A stretch of 64,000 nt of DNA from Daphnia carinata (lineage: Eukaryota; Arthropoda; Branchiopoda; Diplostraca; Daphniidae), in contig NC_081333.1 of the NCBI RefSeq assembly GCF_022539665.2, positions 6,446,971 through 6,510,970 of the forward strand. The letters are read 5' to 3'. Of the stretch, positions 10,991 through 21,835 are shown in pieces. The position numbers and the translations under genes are program-made. The notes below the pieces were generated by a model. The model was given only the letters and a program-made list of their open reading frames with translations, was not told the origin of the DNA and made no database searches. Numbering within the stretch: the first letter of the stretch is position 1; each line of letters starts with the position of its first letter.

Positions 10991-12040
10991 GCTAATAGAT
11001 GCAACAAGTTCTCACCACATTTCAACTATTTTTACTATAACCAGATTTCTACCGAGGAAGTTTTGGAGGATATTGTTGTACAATTAAGAAATTCCCTTCC
11101 TGTTGTTGCTCCCGACCAACCCTTTGAATGTCAACATTAGTGACCTAGATGATTATGAAATGTCTGTCGATGAGAATACAGAAAATGTATTACGGTGTTG
11201 TTGTTCAACGTATCTCATTAAGTTTCATCTTTTAACTACTGTTCAAATCAAGATTTAACTTTTTGCTCATTTGTGTGATCTCAGATTCAAGAGTTTCTTA
11301 ATTACTTATTCATTAATGCATTACACAGCAATACATCTTTCATTACTGATGGGTTAATATCTTACTGAAAATAATTAGTACGTACTTTTCAGGATGGGTT
11401 AGTAAACCAGCAGAAATACGACCATATAAAGGAAACCCGCTTTGCTAATAGGATTACTTCTCTGTTCCGGTAGGAGTTCTTCGAATAAGAATTTCCTAGA
11501 CATACTATGATTTGGCAAGACTGACTAATAACCCAGCACATCAATGTGTTTGACAAACACAAGTAGCAAAATGAGGTACAGTAAGGCTTCACAAAACGGG
11601 ACGCCTGCAAAACGGGAAATCTCGCAAAACGGGAAGTAGGGCTGCTCGCACCAAATTTCCGCCTTTCGTCATGTTCTCAGATCTGTTGGCTGGAGATTGA
11701 AATTCCTGGTATTGCACTGCAGTGTGAATGAATGTGCAGGCGTAAAATATACTGATAGTATTTTACCATTTGTTTTATTTGATTCTTCTTAAAGTGTGGT
11801 GACACACCGCAACATTTTCGTGCTTTAAAGGTGTGCTTGTTAAGTTTATCTAGCGTCGGGGGAAATAGGGGAATGTAGTGCACTGCCGTAAAGAAAGAAA
11901 AGATGCAAGGAAAGGAATAAGTTAAAGTCGAATCGAAGAGTGGGCTACAGAACTTTATATGAATAAAACCAAGAAAAACTATTTAAAGGAAGATTCTAGT
12001 ACAGTGTTCAGTTCTCGGAAGCGCTACGAGCGATTGGGGT
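10991..12040. other. No gene seen; short tandem word
   Basis: The stretch is AT-rich. At about 11590-11636 the word CAAAACGGGA occurs three times with about 18-bp spacing. Otherwise I see nothing. Confidence 0.35.
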
Positions 12041-12051
12041 AGTTTAATTAA

Positions 12052-12290
12052 ATGCAAGTTATTAATCAATTGAAGAACGGCGACTCTCAGGCGAACATTG
12101 TGAAAAATTTAGGTTTGTCAAAATCTGAAGTCAGCCCAATAAAGATTTCAAGTGAGAAACTACTGTCGATAGCAAGTGAAAAATTGATAACATTGAAGTC
12201 TAAACTGTCCACATTGAAGAGCAAATAACCACAAGTACATGAAGCTGTTTATGTATGGTTTTCTCGCATGCTGAATCCACTTGGAAGGTG
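12052..12290 (+). pseudogene. Tigger/pogo-like transposase DNA-binding fragment
   Basis: The frame at 12052 encodes VINQLKNGDSQANIVKNLGLS, which resembles the N-terminal helix-turn-helix of pogo/Tigger/CENP-B proteins (a VI-x-x-L-x-x-G-x-S pattern). After a stop, VYVWFSRML near 12250 matches the following WF-containing helix. The DDE catalytic domain is missing, so this is a short relic. Confidence 0.5.
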
Positions 12291-12679
12291 TAAACCGTTG
12301 CCATTGAGCCGAAAATTTATGCAGTGTCGTGCGAGACAAAGCGTCTTTGCTAGGCTTGGTGGGATTTCACAACTGGCTGTTGTGATATGAAATTGGACCA
12401 GGCATGCGTCTTCACGAGGAGGCTGATGACGTTAACCTGGCAGAAGCGGAGGTAAGTATGAAACATTTACGCAATCAACACATCAACGCAGTCAGCCACC
12501 GAGTCAATCACAACAAGAAATGCCACGATGCCCACCACCGCACCCGATCAACTTTCCAGAAAGTAATCCCTTTAACGGGGAAACTAAACAAATAACCACC
12601 GATAGACACGTCGTCCAACCACTGGAATCGCTCCTAAGCCCTGATAAAGGCCCTAAGCTAAGCTCCTAGTACAGGCAAA

Positions 12680-13015
12680 AATGCAACCAAAAGGTTCGAA
12701 GGAGGAAAAATCCTCAGAAGCCCAAAGAGCTTCATTACAGAACCGGTGCTGGCGTACTCGGACTTCAACAAAAAATTCATCATCTTCACCGATGCAAGCG
12801 ACTACGGACTTCGAACCGCCCTATATCAAGACATCAACGGAAAAAACCACCCAATTGCTTATTCCAGTAAGCATCTTAACAAAAGGGAAAGGAAGTAGTC
12901 AAAAGTGGAAAAATAAGCAGTAGTCTTGATCTTTGGTATAAGACGCTTTATGCACTATCTACAAAACGTGCCAATCGTCATCGTAGGCGATCACCGCCCA
13001 CTGAACTAAGAACTT
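12680..13015 (+). pseudogene. Gypsy RT/RNase H fragment
   Basis: One frame reads LAYSDFNKKFIIFTDASDYGL, then IAYSSKHLNKRE, and after a stop and a frame change FGIRRFMHYLQ and VGDHRPL. These are the linker, the RNase H catalytic Asp motif (FTDAS) and the TDHRPL region of Ty3/Gypsy pol. The last motif is changed to GDHRPL. LTRs and the rest of pol were not found. Confidence 0.75.
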
Positions 13016-13820
13016 CCAGCTGAGGAAACGAAATAGACTTCTTTAAGCCATTATTCTGATCCCCCTCCAGAAGAAAGCGAAAACAAATTAACTGCCACAC
13101 CTGATAGACTGGAAGGGTTGCTACCCTGGGCAAAAATCCGATCATCCCAAAAATAATAGGTAGAAATTTGTGTATATACTTCTAGTGTGCCGAAAGGCAA
13201 TTTATTAACTCTCAAAGCATGCAACTCATGTGTGTCTGTATTTTAGAACGCTTTTCAGATTCTTGCGTTAGCCGTCTTAGCCGGTATGAACTTCGAATTC
13301 AATGCTAAAGTCTGTGATAGCGACAACGCAATCCATTAAGGATCCCTTTCGTTTGATGGCGAAGGCTGTAAATACAAAATCACTTCATCCATCCCCTGTT
13401 CGAGTGTACAAGAAAGTGTACTCTTACGCAGAGATGTCTAGGATACACGTGTCTTATGTAGAAAATGAGCAAAAACAGTGCATCGCGATGTTTTACAATA
13501 GGATCATGTGAAAGAACACCGTCTCTCTTGGACGTCAGTGCCAGCGGGCGTCGAAGATTACGTGATTCACGGTTGTGTGAAAAACAACCCAAAAACAACT
13601 TAGGATCCAATCAATGGCCTCTAGAGAGATCACTAGTGTTGACGACTACCTAAGCCTCCTAACCATATATTGACATTTCTAAATTGATTTTAGATAGTTG
13701 ACATTTTTAGATATTCTCTTTATCGATACTTTCCAAAGAGATTTCCCATTGAACAATATATGGCGTCTGACGCATTCAGAAAAACAATATAAATATTTTC
13801 ATTAAAGCATTTTCACTTCT
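13016..13820. other. No supported gene
   Basis: An open frame at 13302-13511 (69 codons) has no recognisable domain. The remainder is AT-rich. Confidence 0.35.
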
Positions 13821-16110
13821 GCCTAAAATTAAACTCCAACGCTTCGTGTTGCACACGCCGTCTTTATTCACACCACTAAACTAGCGAATAAAAATTGACA
13901 CGGCAAAGGCATGGTTCTCGTTGGCTTATGTTAGAGTATCAATACAAATATCATAACGAAATACAATATTTTTGTAGTCTGCTTTACGAATCAACACCCT
14001 ACAAGTATTAACAGATGCTTTTTAGTTATAAGTATCAGCGTTGTCTTAATAGAATACGAAATAGAATAGATTTTTGTACATATTTTTAATATATGTATAT
14101 CAAATGTAGAAGAAATAGCAATTTACCATTGCTAAAAATATATTTATCGTAAGCATCTTAACATATGTATTTAAAATTTGAAAAAAAATATTGAGAAATT
14201 AAAATATAAAAAAAAATTCTGAAAGGTGGATTTGAAGTCCTGTACTTCGTAACAGAAACGCTGAATTGATCTACAACGCTAACTCATCACAATCTGTATG
14301 TGTCATGCAATGACTCCAACGTTTGTTGCCGAGTATCGATACAAATTTCAGACAAAACTGTAATATAACGTTATCTGCTTCTTTTCACTATGCTTAAAAG
14401 AATACTATTTAGCTATGAAAATCAGTTTTATCTATAAATTGATTTTTCTAAAACTCTTAGATTTTGTTAATACCGTACATACCTCAGTTAATAGTGAATA
14501 AGAATTCCTAAATTGCTGTTACTCAGGTAGGTTTAAAATATGAAATTTTAGCAGATTGTTACAAAAAATGCCTCAAACAGATTCACTCTCATGAAATACA
14601 AATGCAATGCAAAGTATAATAATACTGTTACCGAGTATCAATAGAAATTGCAGTATACAAATCGAAACTGGTCGGCGTCGGTTTTACCTAAGACTAATCA
14701 GTATGTAGCAAAGCTATTGTTTCAGTATTCTTCTTTCATTTAAAATTTTAATTCTTTGAATTCTTAAAGTTACACTATACAATTAATAACAAAAAATGAT
14801 TAAGAAATTACTGATAGCGCGTAAAAAACACATCGTAATAATAAATATAAAAATATTGGAGGATTCGAACTCCGTTACTTTGAATCATAAAGACTGCACA
14901 ACATCAACAACGATATGCTTATTTAACTCGTGATTGAATCACACAGGAAACAATAAGTACCTTTTGAATTTTAAATTGTGAATCACCTCTTCCTATTTAT
15001 TTACCCCGCAATAACGGGGCCTCTACTGCCCCGTGCTCAGATCCCCTGGAAATTTTGGAAGAGTAAAAGAAACCGTAGTGAGCTGCTTCCTCTTTCCAAA
15101 GTTGTTATTAAATTTCAATATATTCCTGGTACATCTGTGCCATCGAACAATTGTTTTCTAGTGCTCCAGCATTGATATCGAAAAGTAGAAACCGTTTAAA
15201 TCCTGATAATGCTAATATACTTTTATTTTGTTAACGAAAATACCTAGAAATGTATAGATTTTGGTTTAATTCATGTGTTCATTATTATTGTTCCCTTATT
15301 AATATGTTGTGCATTGAAGTAAATGCACTTGCTGCCATAAACTTCTAATTTCTGTGTGTTAGGTTTTATGGCAATCAAAATCTATATATTATAGAATCTG
15401 TGTACTGTCAAATCAGTGTTTTCCAGAACTGTAAGGTAACCAATAAAAAAATAATCAACTCCGGACTCAGTTCCTTTTTATTTGGTAATGTATCTTAAGC
15501 CACTGCACCAGTTCTGTGTGAAATATCGACCAAATAAGTTCATAATTTCATTAATTGTTATCGGATAGTATCGATACAAATTGCAGACGAATATCTAATT
15601 TTGTCGTCCTCTGCTCTATTTTAGGACGCTGCGGTATACACTTCTTATTATTTCTATACGGGATGCTGCCATCAAATTTATCAGTTCTTTGATAGTTTTA
15701 ATATATTACTATAAAATAAATACAGGACAAATGCCACCGCTAAGACTATCCTTTTGCACAAGCATTTATGCAATCTTTCGGCCACTTCCAAAAAATGGGA
15801 AAAAAATAAATAACAACGACTGGATATGAACCTAAGCCCTTGGTGTCATGAGCCTCGCATTATACCTTTGCTACAGCTTAGTGTAAAATCTTGTACTTGT
15901 ATCAAATCTAAATGTATTGTTGTTCAATAGTATCGATACAAATCAAAAACGTAAATTTAATATTTCAGTCACCTGCTTGCATTTCAAAGCGTAAAACAGT
16001 TTGTTTTCCAACACATGAAAGTGGAGGAAAAACATAAATCCGTACCTGGGTTGGAACTCCGTACCTGGAAATATTTTATCACACTCGCCGTTAATAACCA
16101 CTTCGATACG
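13820..16110 (-). repeat. Dispersed repeat with tRNA-promoter-like boxes
   Basis: The word GTATCRATACAAAT or a close variant occurs near 13934, 14333, 14634, 15568 and 15930. About 100 bp before several copies are words resembling the complement of a tRNA B box, such as GGATTCGAACTCC (14862) and GGATATGAACC (15825). Downstream of the first is CCACTAAACTAGC (near 13873), which resembles the complement of an A box at about the right spacing. This suggests a tRNA-derived SINE-like family lying on the minus strand. Copies are diverged and boundaries unclear. Confidence 0.35.
14978..15175 (+). other. Short open frame, unassigned
   Basis: A 65-codon frame with no domain, lying among the repeats. 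I regard it as chance. Confidence 0.1.
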
Positions 16111-16381
16111 ACACATGTTGGTTTAGAAGATTCTTGCCGGCATAAGATTATTGTTAACAATCGATTAATGTTAATTTTCGATGTAAACCGGACAAACTAT
16201 TCATTTGCGCAGTACTATTTTTGGCCGGTAGATGGAGGTTCTTAGATATTTCGATAATCGTATCGTTTTCTAAAAATGGGCGTATACAATTTGTATCTAA
16301 CAGAACCAAGTAATCGCGAACACTAACCGACGCGGAAATGGCCTCAGTCGGTCGCAAGTCCTCTTGAGATATACCTCCGCA

Positions 16382-17400
16382 TCATGTACAGTACCATTGT
16401 ACGAGGGTAACCGTCTTCGTGCACCTCTCGAACGGATTTTTTTGGGTATACATTAAAGAGCCGCTGACTCTTCCTCGCCTCGTACGCATTGCCCTTGATC
16501 TGTCACCGGGCCTTCTGCATCTGCTGGTTCTGGTTTCGTTTTCTATTATCAGGGTTTCCTCGGGTTTTCCGGGGCTAGGGTCTTGTAAAATCTCTGCTTT
16601 AGGTAACCAATCAACTGTGCAACGTTCAACTACTTCTTCAAGGTCATGAAGAGTCTCACAGCTCAAGAAGGCAGGAACCCAGAGACTGACAAAATCGCCT
16701 CCTATTTGGCTCTGCTCTTCTGAGCTGTTTTGAATACGTCCTCGTTTGTTTTTCTGACTGGAGATGGTTGAGGAATTAGGATCAGGTAGGGGGGAGTAAA
16801 ATTTTCGGAAATAAAATAGGTGGATTGTCAATTTCTTGTGGAGGGAGTTCATTAAGCCAGCTAAAATTCTGTGTATTAAAAAATGTCGAGAATTCCCTCT
16901 CAACTCACCACATGTGCAAGGCAGCGGCTACAAACCAGTACGGACTACCTGATCACCTGCAAATTGAAAGAGGTGATTCTGGAGACAGAATGTCCGAATT
17001 GTGTCATCAACTCACCTTTGGACGACATCCCGCGTCTGCTGACGGCTCTTTAATACATAACCTCATAATGATAGTGTGGGACAACTTGCTAAAGGAGTCC
17101 CAAAGTGCCAAACAAAGCAAGAGGAGGAAGCCTTGACCATATTGTAACAAACAATGAACCCAAAAAATCTTTCGAATATGTGATTTCAACAAATAATTAG
17201 ACATCGTATTGTAAAATGTCAGTGTCCGGTTCTTCAAACCAGCAATGAACTTTACAAATTTCCACCCAATATTGGGAATGGATCGTGTAGTGGCTTCTTG
17301 GGTTCTGTTGAACAATTCGAAAAAAGAAGTGAAGTTCAGCAATAAAAACCAGACTATCTCGAAGTCGTGTTCCGCTACGAAATAGATGCGGTGGCTCAAA
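16382..17400 (-). pseudogene. Possible BEL/Pao-related or other TE coding relic
   Basis: A 173-codon minus frame (16382-16903) and a 130-codon minus frame (17007-17399) lie downstream of the Pao relic in its reading direction. The first is rich in Arg, Pro and Ser and could be a pol C-terminal tail. I recognise no motif in either. The word TGTCGAGAATT at 16884 also occurs at 19786, next to a primer-binding-site-like sequence, so 16884 may mark the other LTR of the same element. Confidence 0.25.
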
Positions 17401-17449
17401 CGTAGTATAGCCGATATGTTGCTATAGAAATGTCGTATGAACTAAGAAA

Positions 17450-17800
17450 TAATTAAAGAAGAATACGAGCACTTCAATGCCGAATTCGGGAAACAGCCCA
17501 TAAAAACTTCTTAACCACAGCAGAGTGTAATGATTGGCTAGCCGCCAGTTACCTGAATCAGCCTAATTACACCAAACACCAACCAGCAAGTAAAGATGTC
17601 GCTGTACTATAGTGTCCTCCTCGCGAAGTTACCTTTTCAACCACCATCACGGACTGCGGAACCCAGCCAAAAATAGGAAACTTAACCATTAGTGTGGAAC
17701 GGCAGAAACTGCCGAAATATATGGAGCGCTACTGGTACTCCGAATTCGTCAACTTCAACGGACTCACCAACAGCGAGAAAAATGGAACATAGAACCCCAT
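17450..17800 (+). pseudogene. Glycoprotein-like ORF relic of a retroelement (tentative)
   Basis: One plus-strand frame broken by stops contains several spaced Cys residues and an N-x-T-type sequon. This looks like the ectodomain of an envelope-like ORF carried by some arthropod LTR elements. The similarity is impressionistic; no fusion peptide or transmembrane helix can be shown. The stretch overlaps the 3' end of the minus-strand Pao relic. Confidence 0.2.
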
Positions 17801-17819
17801 AATTGCCGTCAGGGGCATG

Positions 17820-19790
17820 AAGCTAATCATGCCCCTGATGATGATGAGAGGCAACTGGCAGCTGTAAAGTGTCAGTCGTGCGATTCCGTAATAAACCGAG
17901 AGTTTTCGTGAGAGGTGCGGTATCTGCCACACCGTCGATAGTTGCTTGTTCAATGAGGGAGGGGCCGTTGCATGCCCGTGACTGTAGAAATAACGATGTT
18001 GCTGCAAATATGGAACGAGCTTCTGAATAGTAGTGGAAGGCTTCTGGTGTAGTTTCACAATCCGAAATTAGATTGTCCACGTAGATGTTAGATTAATGTC
18101 AATACTGACGAGAGTTGAATAACCTTGAAGATGTTTCTTAATGGCCGAATTAAGGACGAATGGACTGCTACTAGCTCAAATCGGAATTACTTGATTCGGT
18201 AAATGTCAAAGTCGGATTCAAAATCCTTGCCGTCGGTGAGCCAAAGAAGTGAACGAAGTGACGATCAGCTTCATAAGTTGTACCTTGTCAAAGGCTTTTT
18301 CGATGTCTGAAGAAAGACCAGTACGATGGATACGAAAGATAAGAAGCATATTGAGCATGTCATTCTGAAGAAGCGACCCAACCAGGAGTCAATCGTTGAG
18401 ATTCACACCAGATCGCGTTTTGCAGGAACAATCATGCACGATGCGGATAGGAGTAGATTTGGAACCCTTCTGAATAGCAAAATGTGGGATGTAGTGGCAA
18501 CCTTGTGGTGTTTGCTGAATCCGGGGCACTTTTTTCAGTAAAGCCAGAAGCAAGTGGATTGGGGATGATGTCACTGTAGAGCTTAAGCATCTCTTTCATT
18601 AACAGACTGTAAACGGTGTGAGGAGTTCGTCGCTTACAGATTAAATAATTAGAAGGCAGCTATGGATGGGTAATTTTCCATAGCAATCGGGCTGTGTACT
18701 GATTGTCTAGAAAGAAGATGGAATTGGATTAATACGTTGCCGTTGAATCAGCCTTTTCATGCTCGGGACTCTATGAGGATGTAACGATGTCTCGAGGTGG
18801 GCCAAAAGCAAGATATCCGATGAAACTGTTGACGGCTGTAGGATATTTGCCACGAATGTTCTCTCCACCAACAATAAACCAGTCAGAATCGGGTAGTCCC
18901 TTGAAACCAGAAAGAAAGATTAGGACTTCGGTAAAGTGGTCCGGTTTGATACAGTCGAAGCATTTTGACTAAACGAGCAGTTATTAAGGTGAGCTGTGAG
19001 CCCTGTAAGCTAGACTAAAAAGTCATTGGAAGGAGGTGTTGTGCCAAGAGCTTTGAGGCCTCGAATGAGAGGTTCAAGTTGACTCACAAACGAATGTAGA
19101 CTTCATCGAGTTGCAGTTGCAGTAGGCAGATTGATAAGTGCTTTATTGTGAACGGTCACGGCCTCTTTGATTGACTATGTTCACGAAGTAGATCATTCGG
19201 CTTGATGTAATTTTCGTTAGAAGCATTGAGACCTAGAAGGAAGTCTTTGGCTTCTCTTTCGAGCTTGGAGACGAGAAAATTGAATTTATTAGCTCCATCG
19301 TAGTTTTTAGCGTCCATTTCCGCCTAGTACGCGTCCCAAAAGCTAGTCAAGAGAAGAATGTTTTCTTTTGAAGATGGGCAATTACAATTTTGAAAGAGCA
19401 CTAGCTGAAAGAGCAGGTGTGTGAACGACAGCAGCGTTTGCAGTGTCTTCAGCAATTAGAAGTGTGTCGAGTTGAAACGTAAAATCATCTATAGCACCCC
19501 GAACAACTTCGTTGTGTTAGTCAGCGTTATTCATCGTCTTTTGCAAACTTGCAGCATCAGTTTCGTCGAAGATGCTATTATCAAATCCTTCAATTGTCAA
19601 TCCTCGCTTCAAGCTCAGGTAATTTTCGTGTTAGCTCGTGGATCATTTGTAATCTAGTTAGTGTAACATTTGCCAGGATATCAGTGATCCTGTTCACCAA
19701 ACGTGTAGATGTGTGATTCTCTAGCAATACAATCCGGATGGAAAATGATTAAGAGGATCTGATATCCTGGTTATGGCACCAAAATGTCGA
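17820..19790 (-). pseudogene. BEL/Pao pol relic A
   Basis: Read on the minus strand, the blocks come in BEL/Pao order. A protease-like end comes first (about 18960-18790). Then come ARLLWKITHP and LPSNYLICKRR (about 18700-18620), HYIPHFAIQKGS and PIRIVHDCSCKTRSG (18530-18400) and DIEKAF (about 18308-18290). The catalytic box is YVDNLIS at 18072-18083, where YVDD is expected, followed by TLGLLRN near 17880. Stops and frame changes are frequent. RNase H and integrase are not visible. The likely 5' boundary is the LTR/primer-binding junction near 19787. Confidence 0.75.
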
Positions 19791-19871
19791 GAATTATGCG
19801 ACTCTATCTTGTATTTCAACCAATGTATTTGGGATACATACAAGTACAGTTTTGATTAGATCTTAGTTTAA
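19762..19871 (-). other. Probable LTR end and primer-binding site of Pao relic A
   Basis: On the minus strand, AATTCTCGACA is followed within a few bases by TTGGTGCCATAACCAGGAT, which resembles the TGGTGCC-type primer-binding site next to BEL/Pao 5' LTRs. On the plus strand, 19786-19871 begins TGTCGAG and ends TTTAACA, so a TG...CA unit is possible, but at 86 bp it is short and may be truncated by the neighbouring relic. Confidence 0.4.
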
Positions 19872-21330
19872 CAGGGGCGTATTCAAGGTCACGTCTGTGG
19901 TGACTGTTCTCCTTGAACTGCGAGAGAAGACTTTTGTTATGAAAAAGGGAAAAGAGCAAGAAAAAAGGAGTAGGGGTGCTACGTTGTGGCACGGAAAAAT
20001 TGGGGCTGAATTTATTTCCGACAGTTTCCCAGCGTGGGATGATATATATGGGAATGGTTTTTCCCGTTCTGCTTTTGCCATCCCTATCTTTTGCATTATA
20101 ATTTTTGCCACTGCCGTGACTGGGGATATCCGTTCTAATGGTTCAAAGACTTCTAACCCCAGACTGACTAATTTCCTTGTAGTGGTCGTTTTAATCTTTT
20201 GCTCACCTGGCTTCCTCAATTACGTTTTCTCAATTACGTTTTTTTTGGTATAAAGTGGAACGTGTCTGTTTTAGGATCCCAAGTAATTCTCTTTTCGTTA
20301 TCTGCTCTGCTTTGTCTGCCATTGTTATGGCTTTGTTTTGGAACTGTAAAGGCCTTGAACCTTAACTCTTTCCCGTTGGTCATCAACTTTCTTAGTTCCA
20401 TTTTCAATTATTATTATAACTTCTGAGATTGATCTATTAATTTGATTGCCCGCGGTACGTTGTTTGTTTCCCTCACCCCAATCAACACGAAGGTGTTTCC
20501 TTAGTTGTATTCTTAGCTCTGAGTAGCTATTTTTATGTTCCTCTAGACACTTTAGAATTATTGTTAATAAGATTAATGGGCTGCTAAATTGGCCAAAAGG
20601 TATTTTTCCCATCTGTTCTATTATCTCTATAGGTTCTTGTCTGGGGTATTTTATCCAGGGGAACCTAGCAAATTCTCATGTTCTTTTTGAATTCTTATCT
20701 GAAATAAAACTTGCGCTATATCCGCTGTCCATATTATTTTTGTTTTGCCTGAATCTTAGCAAGACTGCTAAAAGTTCAGGGTTAAGACTGGGGCCACCTT
20801 CTAGTACATCGTTAAGACGTGGTTTATTTTGCTGATAGCTTGACCAGTTGAGGACCGACCGTATTTTAGTTGTAGTGGCTTCCAATGTATCCATGTTATT
20901 TATACCTCTTGAAAGTGTCACAATATGTATTCTGCCTTTTTCCTTTATTTTTTTTCAACAAACCTGCAAGTCTGATTAGAGCAGTGTTTTTGTTGGGTTC
21001 CATTGTTCTTCTGTAGTTTTTGAACTGAAATAATATTTCGTAGCTACCGTCCTTGTCTTATGTTATTGTATCCTGATGTGTTTAAAAAACCTGGGTCTTC
21101 CAGTTCTGGGGTGGAACGACGGTTAAATCGAATTCTGTTCTATCATTCTTCATTCAAATATATTTCATCTGCTATTGTTTCTTCCTGTGTTTTCAATTGA
21201 TTAATCAGAGATTAATTAAAGCTTACTTGTGATGTGGCCTTTGCTAAGAACTTAATTGCTGTTTCTTTAAGTTCGAGTTCATATTCTTCTTCTGGTTGTA
21301 ACGAAATGATTTTACCTTATCGTTTTTTGA
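19863..21330 (-). pseudogene. BEL/Pao pol relic B
   Basis: Minus-strand frames in order carry ELELKETAIKFLAKA (about 21280), the RT block RLNDVLEGGPSLNPELLAVLL (about 20815-20755) and GKIPFGQFSSP (near 20605). At the catalytic position RVDW (20478-20489) replaces YVDD. The connection domain LVSLGLEVFEPLERISPV lies at about 20165-20110. The second block closely parallels SLNDVLETGPNLNPDLLAVL in the intact BEL at 44.1 kb. Frameshifts and stops lie between blocks. Relic B is distinct from relic A because both contain the RT core. Confidence 0.75.
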
Positions 21331-21397
21331 TTAGTCAGACCTAATTGTGTTTATTAGATCTTCTTTTTCCATTTCTTCTGCTGTAATCGCTATGGTT

Positions 21398-21563
21398 ACC
21401 CACACAGCATACTGCTGTCTTTTCGACGACCATTTTTTTCGGCCTCATTGGACCGCTAGAACGAACATAAGCTGCGCCGTACCCACACAGCACACTGCTG
21501 TCCTTTGGACTACCATTTTTGGTCCGCACTGGACCACTAGCACGTACTTTAGCCGCACCGAAA
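21398..21563. repeat. Two-copy 83-bp tandem repeat
   Basis: Units starting at 21398 and 21481 both begin ACCCACACAGCAYACTGCTGTC and share GGACCRCTAG..ACG further in. Each unit contains the self-complementary CAGCA..TGCTG stem. No function is apparent. Confidence 0.75.
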
Positions 21564-21835
21564 TTCTTGAATGACGTGTTTTGGCTGCCGTCTGCACATC
21601 TAGATGTCCTGCAGAAACGGAGCCCATGTACGTCTTTTACTAGTCGTCCATAAACAAGTTTAGGTGCTGAAATGTACCACTTTTAGACCACTTTACTACT
21701 TTCTGTGGTGACGCTTAATAATATATATAATTTTAGAAATAAATATACATCATCCAAGCAGGTAATTTGTGATTGACTTCATTTTTTATTGCACATACAT
21801 TGTATACAGATTTTATGATACATAATCACAATAAT

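Noticed and set aside
14862-14960. A possible functional tRNA gene
   Set aside because: B-box-like and A-box-like words are present in the repeats, but no complete cloverleaf with acceptor and anticodon stems can be formed by eye.
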